Shown piece by piece: positions 8,551-17,569 of a stretch of 64,000 nt of DNA (position 1 is its first letter; every line of letters begins with the position of its first letter). The notes under the pieces were generated by a model. The model was not told the DNA's origin. It worked only from the letters and a program-made list of their open reading frames with translations, and did no database searches. Source of the stretch: FEN-1219 sp039933105. Its GTDB lineage: Bacteria > Pseudomonadota > Gammaproteobacteria > Steroidobacterales > Rariloculaceae. The stretch spans positions 53,493-117,492 of the forward strand of contig JBDTOT010000009.1 in assembly GCA_039933105.1 (NCBI GenBank). The letters are read 5' to 3'. The position numbers and the translations under genes are program-made.

Positions 8551-9300
8551 TCATCGCGCTGCAACGGCCGGCGCTGCGTGCGGGCTGCGACTCTGCTCGG
8601 CGCGCGCTGCCCAGTCTTCTGCGCTCAGCGGATTCAAAGGCCGCAGATACGAGATGTCGGAGCGATCCCAGCGGCCGAGGCATGCCGTCGCGCAGAGGTC
8701 GACGGGCTGCAGCAGCATGGTGATGTCGTGGGTGTACTCGTGGACGATCATTCGCCACTGGCCGTCGCGGCGTTCGTAGCGATTCTCGTAGCGCCCCGTG
8801 CCGAGCGACGTCAGCTTGCCGCCCACGAGAGCACGGCCCGGCGTCGGCGCACCGGGCGTGTCGAGCGCCTTGTTTCGCGGCATATCCGACGAATACAGGA
8901 TGTAACCCTCTTCGTGCGCCGTGTTGCCGTCCACATCAAGCGTCAAACCCGTGACGTGATGTTGGTGCGCCGCCGCGTTCGAGTGCCCGTTATTGGCATA
9001 CGAGGAAATGTCAGCCACCTTGACCTGTGTGCTATAGCTGATCGACGCCTCCGGCCAGAACGACTTCGGCATCAACTCCACGTCATGCCGATCGAGGCCG
9101 CGCGTGTAGTTCAGCTCGTTGTCCCAGATGGCCTGATACGTTGCCATCGAGGCGACGTCCGCCTCGAGCTTCGCGAGCTTAGTGTCCAACGCGTGTAGCA
9201 CGGCGAGATCCGCAGCGGCTTTGCCCGTGTCGGTGCCGCCGCGGCTGCACGCGGCAACAGCGGCGACCACGAGGACACCGCCCAAGATCGCGCGGCGCAT
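8551..9300 (-). CDS. SnoaL/NTF2-like lipoprotein
   Basis: A 249-residue protein starting MRRAILGGVLVVAAVAACS; the cysteine at 18 follows a lipobox-like AVAAC, so it is probably a lipoprotein. A short heptad-like helix (LHALDTKLAKLEADVASM) leads into a SnoaL_4/NTF2-like domain. That domain carries YTRGLDRHD, FWPEASISYSTQ and AAHQHHVTGLTLDVDG, whose Asp and His residues sit where the superfamily's dehydratases and isomerases place their acid/base pair. The end has a two-cysteine motif, DLCATACLGRWDRSDISYLRPL in outline. It is a clear paralogue of the adjacent upstream gene, whose stop shares one base with this ATG (TGATG), implying coupled translation and perhaps a hetero-oligomer. Confidence 0.85.
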   Translation of the reverse strand: MRRAILGGVLVVAAVAACSRGGTDTGKAAADLAVLHALDTKLAKLEADVASMATYQAIWDNELNYTRGLDRHDVELMPKSFWPEASISYSTQVKVADISSYANNGHSNAAAHQHHVTGLTLDVDGNTAHEEGYILYSSDMPRNKALDTPGAPTPGRALVGGKLTSLGTGRYENRYERRDGQWRMIVHEYTHDITMLLQPVDLCATACLGRWDRSDISYLRPLNPLSAEDWAARAEQSRSPHAAPAVAAR

Positions 9301-10079
9301 CAGCGGCCCTTGCCTTGCGGGTTGTGCGGCTCTTTGTTCACAGCGCCGCGGGTTTGCCGCTGCTCCGTGGTCTGGTACTGCAGCGGCCGTGCGTACGACA
9401 AATCGTTCTTGTCCCAACTGCCGAGGCAACCACCGCTGGTACAAAGATCGACGGTGTCGCCGAGCAACGCCAGGTCCTCTACGTATTCGCGTACGAGGAT
9501 CTTCCAATCGCCGTTGCGGCGCTCCCAGCGCTCTATGTAGCGACCGCTCCCCAAACGGGTCTTCTCTTTCGTGTTCGCTTTGCCCATGGTTGCCGCGCCA
9601 GCGGTGTCGGCGCCGCGATCGCGCGGCACGAGGAAGTACACGACGTAGCTCTCCACATGCGCCGTATCACCGTCGATGTCGATCGTTTGGCCAGTGATGT
9701 GATGCTGGTGCGCCGCGTAGCCGGCGAGCTCGTTCTCTTCCCAATCGACATACTGGTCCCGCGTCATCTGCGTGCCGAAGCTGATCGCGGCTTCGGGCCA
9801 GAAGGCTCCGCGCACGAGATCCTTGTCGTGCCGATCCGCACCGCGCGTGTAACGCTTCAGTACGTCGAAGATGTCTTTGCGATCCTTGAGGTAGCGCACC
9901 TGCGGATCGAGCGCGTCGAGTCGCGTGCTCAAACTCGCCGCCAGGGTGGCCGCGGTCGTGCCTTCCTGCGCGACGGGCACGCGTGCGAACGTCAGCAACA
10001 CAAGCGCCGCCACGGCAACACCGGCGAGCGACAGTAGTCGCCGCGCGAAACGCGTACGGCCACCGAAATGGTTCAGCAT
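9300..10079 (-). CDS. SnoaL/NTF2-like protein with N-terminal signal/anchor
   Basis: A 259-residue paralogue of the following lipoprotein. A basic N-terminus (RTRFARRLLSLAG) and a hydrophobic run (AGVAVAALVLLTF) form a signal peptide or anchor. The NTF2-like domain shows YTRGADRHD, AFWPEAAISFGTQ, AAHQHHITGQTIDIDGD and the WERRNGDWKI strand. It closes with the same C-terminal signature as its neighbour, with two cysteines around CLGSWD and SYARPL. I prefer the ATG at 10079, because AGGGGG is then correctly spaced; the ATG at 10085 abuts that site. It is the first gene of the SnoaL-TonB-SDR-AraC run, directly behind a 300-base region with inverted repeats. The enzymatic role (dehydration, isomerisation or lyase chemistry on an imported molecule) is inferred from fold only. 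Confidence 0.83.
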   Translation of the reverse strand: MLNHFGGRTRFARRLLSLAGVAVAALVLLTFARVPVAQEGTTAATLAASLSTRLDALDPQVRYLKDRKDIFDVLKRYTRGADRHDKDLVRGAFWPEAAISFGTQMTRDQYVDWEENELAGYAAHQHHITGQTIDIDGDTAHVESYVVYFLVPRDRGADTAGAATMGKANTKEKTRLGSGRYIERWERRNGDWKILVREYVEDLALLGDTVDLCTSGGCLGSWDKNDLSYARPLQYQTTEQRQTRGAVNKEPHNPQGKGR

Positions 10080-10085
10080 CTTCAT

Positions 10086-10400
10086 CCCCCTACGACGCGG
10101 CCCTCGATTGCACGTGTTGTAGCAAACACACGCGCTCCCACCCGGGGCCTTCGGAGGTGATGGTCCGCCGCGCGCGCGCAGCAGACTTGCCTAAATGCGA
10201 ACTCCTCTACGAACCGTTTGGTTCGTTCGTCGTATCGGCGCAACGCTACTTCGCATTTGCGATATCACGGCACGTCGTTCGCAGCTTTGATTGGCGCGTC
10301 CGCCGTGGCAGAGCACGAACCGCAACGCAGCGCGCTGCCCCCCCCAGCAGCAGCCGGCAGCGTAGCGGGCAGTGGGAAGGGGCGTGCGCGGAGCGCGATC
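10086..10400. other. 315-base non-coding region upstream of the SnoaL-TonB-SDR locus
   Basis: No credible gene lies here; the open frames are arginine/serine-rich and unlike any family. The region is downstream of gnd and upstream of the SnoaL pair, both transcribed leftward, so it should hold the gnd terminator and the promoter of the accessory locus. It contains the nested inverted repeats annotated separately. It also has a GC-rich pairing GCTGCC (10334-10339) with GGCAGC (10356-10361), about 40-65 bases past the gnd stop. That could be a hairpin but lacks a following T tract. I do not see a confident -35/-10 pair. Confidence 0.6.
10193..10258. repeat. Nested perfect inverted repeats (operator or structured leader)
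   Basis: The outer arms AAATGCGAA (10193-10201) and TTCGCATTT (10250-10258) are perfect 9-base complements. Between them an inner palindrome reads ACGAACC, GTTT, GGTTCGT (10209-10226), with perfect 7-base arms and a four-base loop. The element is 114-171 bases upstream of the first SnoaL gene start. It could be a double regulator site for the locus's AraC protein or a folded 5' leader. It has no T tract, which argues against a plain terminator. Confidence 0.55.
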
Positions 10401-11854
<1,454 letters not shown>

Positions 11855-11858
<4 letters not shown>

Positions 11859-12379
11859 CGTTGGTGTTCCTTCGAGAGTTCGGGTTCGTGATCGAGCACC
11901 GCGAGCGCATGCGCGGCTTGCGCGGCCGTCGGCTCGGCGCCGTCGACCACGATCGCGTGCTCGTCTGCCGTCGGCGGTTCGAGCACAGCGAGCTGGCTAT
12001 CGAGCAGGGACGCCGGCATGTAATGGTCACGCCGCGGCTGGAGACGCGCGGCGAGTGCGTCGCGTTCGAGGCGTGGCCACACGAACGTCACGGCGCCGGC
12101 GCGCGCGCGAATCAGGTCACGGTAGCTGCGCTTCAGCGCCGAGCAAGAGACCACGGCGCCGCACGGCCGCGCCGCCACGAGCGCGTCGGCCACGCGCGCA
12201 AGAAACGGCTCGCGATCCTTATCGTCGAGCGGAATACCGGCGCGCATCTTCGCGACGTTGGCCTGGGGGTGCAGCGAATCGCCTTCGACAAAGGGCACAC
12301 CGAGCGCGGCGGCGAGCTCGCGACCGAGCGTCGTCTTGCCGCAGCCGCTGACGCCCATGATGACGATCGCGCGGGTCAC
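11855..12379 (-). CDS. gntK: Gluconokinase
   Basis: A 174-residue GntK-type kinase that phosphorylates D-gluconate with ATP. The Walker A motif MGVSGCGKTT spans residues 8-17. The family segments DSLHPQANVAKMRAGIPLDD, CSALKRSYRDLIR, RRDHYMPASLLDSQL and LEPP all follow in order. The start is a GTG at 12379 whose first bases overlap the stop of the upstream hydroxyacid dehydrogenase (GTGA). A much longer frame continues upstream but is a shadow of that gene. The operon order is lacI-type regulator, hydroxyacid dehydrogenase, gntK, gnd, with stop/start overlaps at the last two junctions, and this identifies a gluconate utilisation unit. Confidence 0.95.
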
Positions 12380-13257
12380 TTCGGCCGGTCGGCGCCGAGG
12401 TCGAACAGCCGCATGTACTCCGCGCTGTCCGCAGGGCCCAGCCCCGCGGCCACGAGCATGCGGTGCAGATCCGTGATCAGCGACGTGACCGGCAGCGGCA
12501 CGCGCTTCGCCAGCGCGGCAGACTGCACCGTCTCCAAGTCCTTCAGCATGTTGTCGATGCGTCCCGTGGGCGTGAAATCCCGGCGCGCAAACTTCGCCAT
12601 GAACTCCTGCATGATCCGCGAGTCGGCGCGGCCACCTGCGAGCGCGGCTGGAATTTTCGTTGCGTCGACGCCGTGCTGCTCGGCGAAGCGCACGGCCTCC
12701 GCCACCGCAAAAAAATGCGTCGCGCAAAAAATCTGATTGATGAGCTTCACGGTCTGGCCGGAGCCTGGGCCACCGAAATGCGTGAAGCGCGCGGAGAGCT
12801 GCTTCAGCAGCGGCTCCGCACGCGCGACGTCGGCCGCGCTGCCGCCCACCATCAGCGTCAATGCGCCGCGCGCGGCCGCGGGCGCGCCCCCGGATAACGG
12901 CGCGTCCACGAACCCCATGCCCGTCTCCGCTGCGAGGCGCGTTGCCAGCGTGGTCGTGCGGCCGGGGTCGATGCTCGACATGTCGATGAGCAGTTTGTCT
13001 TTCGCCGCGCCGGCGGCCACGCCTTCGGAGCCAAACACCGCGCGTTCTACTACGTCGGCGCTGTTCAAACTCGTGATTGTGAACTCCGCGGTGGCCGCGG
13101 CATCGCGCGGCGACGCCGCCACTCGCGCGCCGCGCGCCTCGACCGCGCGGCATTTTTCCGCCGCCACGTCGTACACCGAAACCGCGACACCCACGTCGAG
13201 CAGCCGTCCTGCGATTGCAGAGCCCATCACGCCGACACCGATGACCGCGGCCTGCAT
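12376..13257 (-). CDS. Beta-hydroxyacid dehydrogenase (3-hydroxyisobutyrate/tartronate semialdehyde reductase family)
   Basis: A 293-residue NAD(P)-dependent enzyme. The Rossmann motif is GVGVMGSAIAGRLL at the N-terminus. The substrate segment DAPLSGGAPAAARGALTLMVGG and the catalytic block GSGQTVKLINQ, with the invariant Lys, follow. This family reduces tartronate semialdehyde or oxidises 3-hydroxyisobutyrate and related short hydroxyacids. Placement between a LacI-type regulator and gntK suggests a sugar-acid or C3/C4 hydroxyacid role rather than valine breakdown, but exact substrate is not readable. Two bases separate it from the regulator's stop and four bases overlap gntK. Local relatives can also act on succinic semialdehyde or glyoxylate. 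Confidence 0.88.
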   Translation of the reverse strand: MQAAVIGVGVMGSAIAGRLLDVGVAVSVYDVAAEKCRAVEARGARVAASPRDAAATAEFTITSLNSADVVERAVFGSEGVAAGAAKDKLLIDMSSIDPGRTTTLATRLAAETGMGFVDAPLSGGAPAAARGALTLMVGGSAADVARAEPLLKQLSARFTHFGGPGSGQTVKLINQIFCATHFFAVAEAVRFAEQHGVDATKIPAALAGGRADSRIMQEFMAKFARRDFTPTGRIDNMLKDLETVQSAALAKRVPLPVTSLITDLHRMLVAAGLGPADSAEYMRLFDLGADRPK

Positions 13258-13259
13258 CG

Positions 13260-14333
13260 CTAACTTCCGCGCACCGACGCGCGCTCGACGAGCGTGAGGC
13301 CCACGTCCACGATCTGCGCCGTCCTCCCGGTGCCGGGCGGCAGCAGGTCCAGAATGAGACGGCCGGTGCGGAGTCCCAGCGCGTGAAAGTCCACGTGAAT
13401 CGTCGTCAACGCCGGATTGATCTCGCGGCCAATCTCGAAGTCGCCGAAACCGACGACGGATAGGTCATCGGGCACGATCACACCGCGGCGCTGGCACTCC
13501 ATGACGATGCCGACCGCGGACAGGTCTGACACGGCGAACACCGCGTCGATGCGCTTCTCGAGCAACAGGGGCGCGACGGACGCGCCGTGGTCGAAGCTCA
13601 CGGGCGCGTGCCCGTGCCGCGATACGAGATCCAGCGGCCGCCCGTGGACCTTGAGCTCGTCCTCGAAGCCGCGCATTCGCTCCTCGCCGCGATGATCGAT
13701 CACGTCGCCTTCGTTCGAACTCGCGGTCGCACCGATTCGCTCGAAACCTTTGCCGATCAGGTAACGCGCTGCGGTGCGCCCCACTTCGTAGTTCGAGAAG
13801 CCGATAGCGTGCTCGATCGGCCGGGGCGGCAGGTCTGCGATCTCGATGATCGGGATGCCGGACGCGAGTAGCATCTTTTCAGCGGCGCGGCTGTGGATCG
13901 AGCCCGTCAGCACGATCGCCTCCGGCCGGCGCGCGAGCAGGTTCTTCAGCTGCCGCTCCTCCTCGCTCACGGAGTACTCGGTGTACGCGATCAGCAGATG
14001 GTAGTCGGCGAGACGTAGCGCGTCGGTCAATCCGTGGGCCACGGCGGCAAAGTTCGTGTTCGTCAGCGTCGGCAGCATCAATGCGATGAAGCCGGTGCGG
14101 CGGCTCGCCAGGCTGCCGGCCGCGCGGTCGGGCACGTAACCCAAGTCGGCGATCGCCTTGTGCACGCGGGCGCGCGTCTCGGGCTGCACGAGGTCGAGAT
14201 CGCGGATCACGCGCGACACCGTCATGTGGGACACGCCGGCGAGCCGCGACACCTCGCGGATCGTAGGCCGGCGACCGCCCCGCGCGCGGCCTTCGCCGCC
14301 GTTATCGACTCGTTTTTTGCCTGACCGGGTCAT
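13260..14333 (-). CDS. LacI family transcriptional regulator (GntR-like)
   Basis: A 357-residue repressor-type protein. A basic N-terminal extension (residues 1-22) precedes the LacI helix-turn-helix PTIREVSRLAGVSHMTVSRV and the hinge helix DRAAGSLASRRTG. A periplasmic-binding-protein-like sensor domain follows (EYSVSEEERQLKNLL; NYEVGRTAARYL; VSDLSAVGIVMECQRRG; VVGFGDFEIG). It resembles gluconate repressors of pseudomonads and heads the dehydrogenase-gntK-gnd operon, two bases before the next gene. Palindromic motifs shared by two divergent promoters elsewhere in this cluster (15785-15800 and 19904-19927) are candidate binding sites. None is evident directly before this gene, where instead a GC-rich dyad lies at 14343-14374. 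Confidence 0.92.
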   Translation of the reverse strand: MTRSGKKRVDNGGEGRARGGRRPTIREVSRLAGVSHMTVSRVIRDLDLVQPETRARVHKAIADLGYVPDRAAGSLASRRTGFIALMLPTLTNTNFAAVAHGLTDALRLADYHLLIAYTEYSVSEEERQLKNLLARRPEAIVLTGSIHSRAAEKMLLASGIPIIEIADLPPRPIEHAIGFSNYEVGRTAARYLIGKGFERIGATASSNEGDVIDHRGEERMRGFEDELKVHGRPLDLVSRHGHAPVSFDHGASVAPLLLEKRIDAVFAVSDLSAVGIVMECQRRGVIVPDDLSVVGFGDFEIGREINPALTTIHVDFHALGLRTGRLILDLLPPGTGRTAQIVDVGLTLVERASVRGS

Positions 14334-14342
14334 GATTGCTCT

Positions 14343-14374
14343 ACGACCCCGCCGACTCCTGCCGGGGCGGTCGT
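14343..14374 (-). terminator. GC-rich imperfect dyad after the small dimeric-barrel gene
   Basis: ACGACC (14343-14348) pairs with GGTCGT (14369-14374), and inner C/G positions extend the stem with two mismatches around a CTCCT loop. It begins at the stop codon of the gene ending at 14374 and sits just before the LacI-type gene. There is no following T run, so it may instead be a regulator site or attenuating hairpin. Confidence 0.3.
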
Positions 14375-14709
14375 TACGCGGAGTCTTCTACCGCGTTGCC
14401 TTCGCTTACCACATGATAGAAGCGACCTTCGAACATCTCCATGAGTTCGAGCGTCAAAGCGCGCGCCTCGGCCCGGGCCGGCGAGGCAACGGCCTCGTCC
14501 AGGGCCGCCCGCGAGGGGTAATCGATCTGCTGGATCATGACGATGGGCGGGGCGTCGGCGTCGGCCGTCGCCACCTTCAAAAGACGTACGTTGCGCGCGT
14601 GCGGAAACTTACGCCACAACGGAGCAAGCCGCTGCTCCACGCCTGCGAAGAAACGAGCCTCGCAGCCCGGTTTGATGCGGCCCTCGAAGATGGCCGTGCG
14701 GGTGATCAT
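14374..14709 (-). CDS. Small dimeric alpha-beta barrel protein (EthD/ABM-like)
   Basis: A 111-residue protein with the sequence rhythm of the ferredoxin-like dimeric barrel superfamily. It has a first strand TRTAIFEGRIKPG, the helix FFAGVEQRLAPLWRKFP, strands VRLLKV and PPIVMIQQIDYPS, then a helix DEAVASPARAEARALTLELM and a final strand GRFYHVV. Members include EthD-like proteins, antibiotic-type monooxygenases and L-rhamnose mutarotase-like enzymes. I cannot assign a reaction. Its ATG overlaps the stop of the upstream idonate-dehydrogenase-like gene (ATGA), so it is co-translated with it. A supporting role in sugar-acid metabolism, such as mutarotase, is only a guess. Confidence 0.72.
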   Translation of the reverse strand: MITRTAIFEGRIKPGCEARFFAGVEQRLAPLWRKFPHARNVRLLKVATADADAPPIVMIQQIDYPSRAALDEAVASPARAEARALTLELMEMFEGRFYHVVSEGNAVEDSA

Positions 14710-15761
14710 TGGAAGCCCTCGTTGATGGCGAGATGTAGCTTCACGACTCTCGACCGATCCCCCGCCCGCTCGAGCGCCGCGACTGCGTCCGCCAGCGGAT
14801 AGGTGCCGGACAGGATCGGCGCCACGTCGATGGTCTCGGCAACGATCAGCTCAACGGCGCGCCGGAACTCGTCGTTGGCGCGAAACGCACCCACGAACTC
14901 GATCTCGCGCGTCTGCAGCACATTGACCGGCACGGGGGCCGTGCCCGGCGGCAGCATGCCCACCTGCACGATGCGGCCGCCGCGACGGATGACCTTAAAT
15001 AATGATGCGAGGGCCACGGCGGCGCCCGACACCTCGAGTGCCACGTCGAAGTAACCTCCATCGACTTCGAACTCGGCGAGACCGGTTGCCTCGCGGGCGA
15101 CGTTCACCGTGCGCGTGGCGCCCATCTGTGTCTTCGCAACCGCAAGCGGCGCGTCTTCGACGTCCGTCGAGACGACCTCGGCGGCGCCGGCGAACCGCGC
15201 CGCGCGCGCCGTCAGCAAGCCGATCGGGCCGGAGCCCGTCACGAGCACGCGCTTCCCGAGCAGCGGCCCGGCGCGATTCACGGCGTGCAAGCCCACGGAC
15301 AACGGCTCCGCGACCGACAGTCGTAGCAAGTCCGTGGTGGGAGGTACCGGCACGATCTGGTCCTGACGCAGCACGAGGTGCTGCGCGAACCCACCCTGCA
15401 CGTGCGGGAAGCGCCCCGCGCTTCCCAAGAACAGCATGTTCGTGCACAGGTTCGCGCGACCGGCGCGGCAGTAATGGCACGTGAGACACGGGCGCGCGGG
15501 GTCGAGAGCGGCTTTGCTGCCGGGCTCGATGCCTCTCACGCCGGAGCCGACCTCGACGACGACACCGGACACCTCGTGCCCGAGCGTCAGCGGCTCGCGA
15601 ACGAAAAAATCGCCGACGGCGCCGCGATGGTAGTAGTGCAGGTCCGAGCCGCAGATGCCGCCGTAGGCGACCGCGACGCGAACCTCATCGGGCGCGAGCG
15701 GTTGCTCCGTTCGCGGCTCGACCCGGACATCTTTGGCGCCGTGACACACCGCCGCGAGCAT
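14706..15761 (-). CDS. Zinc-dependent MDR alcohol dehydrogenase, L-idonate 5-dehydrogenase-like
   Basis: A 351-residue medium-chain dehydrogenase. It has the catalytic zinc Cys in GGICGSDLHYYHRG, GHE in LTLGHEVSG, and a four-cysteine structural zinc loop CLTCHYCRAGRANLC. The coenzyme motif is GSGPIGLLTARAARFAGA. The HYYHRGAVGDFFVREPLTLG block is characteristic of L-idonate/sorbitol-type dehydrogenases, and L-idonate to 5-ketogluconate is the best fit given the neighbouring gluconate-5-dehydrogenase-like SDR and gluconokinase. The ATG has AGGG upstream. The gene is divergent from that SDR across a short region carrying the operator-like site at 15785-15800. Specificity for another sugar acid or polyol is possible. 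Confidence 0.85.
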   Translation of the reverse strand: MLAAVCHGAKDVRVEPRTEQPLAPDEVRVAVAYGGICGSDLHYYHRGAVGDFFVREPLTLGHEVSGVVVEVGSGVRGIEPGSKAALDPARPCLTCHYCRAGRANLCTNMLFLGSAGRFPHVQGGFAQHLVLRQDQIVPVPPTTDLLRLSVAEPLSVGLHAVNRAGPLLGKRVLVTGSGPIGLLTARAARFAGAAEVVSTDVEDAPLAVAKTQMGATRTVNVAREATGLAEFEVDGGYFDVALEVSGAAVALASLFKVIRRGGRIVQVGMLPPGTAPVPVNVLQTREIEFVGAFRANDEFRRAVELIVAETIDVAPILSGTYPLADAVAALERAGDRSRVVKLHLAINEGFQ

Positions 15762-15784
15762 GCAAATACCCTGTCGTGCGCTAG

Positions 15785-15800
15785 AATGTGCACGTTAACA
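15785..15800. promoter_or_regulatory. Operator-like palindromic site A between the divergent idonate-type genes
   Basis: On the minus strand this reads TGTTAACGTGCACATT. It matches the site at 19906-19921 (TGTTAACGTTCACGTT) at 14 of 16 bases. The core AACGTGCACATT is a near-perfect palindrome (5 of 6 pairs). It lies 24 bases from one start and 14 from the other in a divergent promoter, the expected place for a LacI-family operator. Confidence 0.6.
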
Positions 15801-15814
15801 AGATTCGCCTTCGA

Positions 15815-16585
15815 ATGCAGCCGACCACTCCTTTCAGCCTGGCCGGGCGAACGGCCCTCATCACTGGCGCCGGCCGCGGCATTGGTTTTGCGCTCGCCAC
15901 TGCACTCGCGCAAGCCGGTGCCGGCGTCGTGATCAACGGCCGGTCGCAACCCGCGCTCGAAGCCGCCGCCATCGAGTTGCGTAAGCACGGCGGTGAGGTG
16001 GACATCGCGACGTTCGACGTCACGGACGCGGCACAGGTCAACGCCGGCATTGCCACGATCGAAGCGAGCGTTGCACCGATCGACATTCTCGTGAACAACG
16101 CAGGTCTACAGCGCCGCGCATCGCTCGAGAACTTCAGCGACGCGGACTGGCGCGAGCTGATGAGCACGAACGTCGACAGCGTGTACTACGTGAGCAAAGC
16201 GGTGGCACCGCACATGATCGCGCGCGGCCGCGGCAAGATCATCAACATCGGTAGCGTGCAGTGCGAGCTCGCACGCCCCGGCATCGCGCCGTACACGGCG
16301 ACGAAAGGCGCGGTGAAAAATCTGACGAAGGGCATGTGTGCCGACTGGGCGCGCTACGGATTGCAGATCAACGCGCTCGCCCCCGGCTACTTCGCAACGC
16401 CGCTGACGAAAGCGCTGATGGAAGATCCCGTGTTCGACGAGTGGCTGCGCAAGCGCACTCCCGCCGGACGTTGGGGCAAGCTCGAGGACTTACACGGCGC
16501 CGTGGTGTTCCTTGCGTCTAGCGCGTCCGACTTCGTGAACGGCCAGACACTGTACGTCGACGGCGGCATGGTCGCCGTTGTTTAG
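15815..16585 (+). CDS. SDR oxidoreductase, gluconate 5-dehydrogenase-like
   Basis: A 256-residue classical SDR with TGAGRGIG, NNAGLQRR, a Ser in NIGSVQ and the catalytic YTATK. The C-terminal region has LAPGYFATPLTKAL and NGQTLYVDGGM. The NNAGLQRR and GYFATPL blocks are typical of gluconate 5-dehydrogenase (5-keto-D-gluconate reductase). I start at the ATG 15815 (MQPTTPFSLAGR). An in-frame GTG at 15788 would place the start inside the operator-like site and has no ribosome site. With the divergent idonate-dehydrogenase-like gene this would convert L-idonate through 5-ketogluconate to D-gluconate for gntK and gnd. The next gene starts ten bases after the stop. Confidence 0.87.
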   Translation: MQPTTPFSLAGRTALITGAGRGIGFALATALAQAGAGVVINGRSQPALEAAAIELRKHGGEVDIATFDVTDAAQVNAGIATIEASVAPIDILVNNAGLQRRASLENFSDADWRELMSTNVDSVYYVSKAVAPHMIARGRGKIINIGSVQCELARPGIAPYTATKGAVKNLTKGMCADWARYGLQINALAPGYFATPLTKALMEDPVFDEWLRKRTPAGRWGKLEDLHGAVVFLASSASDFVNGQTLYVDGGMVAVV

Positions 16586-16594
16586 GAAGATCGC

Positions 16595-17542
16595 ATGAGC
16601 TCTCTGCGGCCGGTTGCCTTGCAACTATGTCCCTTCTCCCACTACCTCGAGTCGGCGCTGAACGCCCGCTTCGAGATCGTGCGGTGGTGGGAATTCGATT
16701 CCGCCGCGCAGGCAACGTGGCTCACGGGCCACGCGGCCAACGTTCGCGCGATCGCAACGGGCGCGCAGTTTGGTTGCGCGAATGACCTCATGGCCGCATT
16801 GCCGGCGCTCGGAATCGTGTCGGTGAACGGCGTTGGCATCGACAAGGTCGACCTCACGTTCGCACTCTCCCGTGGGGTTCGCGTAGGCAACACACCAGGC
16901 GCACCGACTCTGGACACGGCCGATCTTGCCGTGGGCCTCGTGATCAGCCTGCTGCGCGGCTTACCCGCGGCCGATGCGTACGTGCGCGTGGGCCGATGGC
17001 CGCAGGGCGACATGCCGCTCACGCGCAGAGTCACCGGATGCACGTTCGGCATCGTGGGCCTTGGGAGCATCGGCTCGACGGTGGCCGCCCGCCTTTCGCC
17101 CTTCGGCCCCATCGCGTACACGGGCCCGAACCGAAAACCCGTGGACTACGCGTACGAGCCGGATCTGCTGGTACTCGCACGGCAGTCGGACGTGCTCGTC
17201 GTGACGTGCCCCGCGAATGCCGCGACACGTCACCTGATCGGTGCATCCGTTTTTACCGCGCTCGGGCCGCAGAGCTACGTCGTTAATGTCGCGCGTGGAT
17301 CCGTCGTGGACGAGGCGGCGCTCTCCGCTGCGCTCGACGCCGGAACAATCGCCGGTGCCGCGCTCGATGTGTACCAGAACGAGCCACACGTTCCGGAGTC
17401 GCTGCGGCAGAGCCCGAAGACCGTGCTGACTCCCCACATGGCAAGCGGCACGATCGAGGGGCGCAAGCACATGGCGGACATGATGCTCGCGAACCTCGAC
17501 GCCTATTTCGCCGGCAAGCCGCTGCCCACGGCAGTAGCCTGA
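16595..17542 (+). CDS. D-isomer-specific 2-hydroxyacid dehydrogenase
   Basis: A 315-residue NAD(P)-dependent enzyme of the glyoxylate/hydroxypyruvate/2-ketogluconate reductase type. The coenzyme motif is GLGSIGSTVAARL. The three active-site residues are visible: Arg in NVARGSVVDE, Glu in NEPHVPE and His in LTPHMASG. A well-placed AGGAAG precedes the ATG, and the gene follows the SDR after nine bases. Such enzymes in sugar-acid operons reduce 2-keto-gluconate (or 2,5-diketogluconate products) to gluconate, which fits here, although glyoxylate or hydroxypyruvate are alternatives. The pairing GRWPQGDMPLTRRVTG is of the plant-like hydroxypyruvate reductase branch. Confidence 0.88.
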   Translation: MSSLRPVALQLCPFSHYLESALNARFEIVRWWEFDSAAQATWLTGHAANVRAIATGAQFGCANDLMAALPALGIVSVNGVGIDKVDLTFALSRGVRVGNTPGAPTLDTADLAVGLVISLLRGLPAADAYVRVGRWPQGDMPLTRRVTGCTFGIVGLGSIGSTVAARLSPFGPIAYTGPNRKPVDYAYEPDLLVLARQSDVLVVTCPANAATRHLIGASVFTALGPQSYVVNVARGSVVDEAALSAALDAGTIAGAALDVYQNEPHVPESLRQSPKTVLTPHMASGTIEGRKHMADMMLANLDAYFAGKPLPTAVA

Positions 17543-17569
17543 CGACTCACGAACAACAAAGGAACGACA

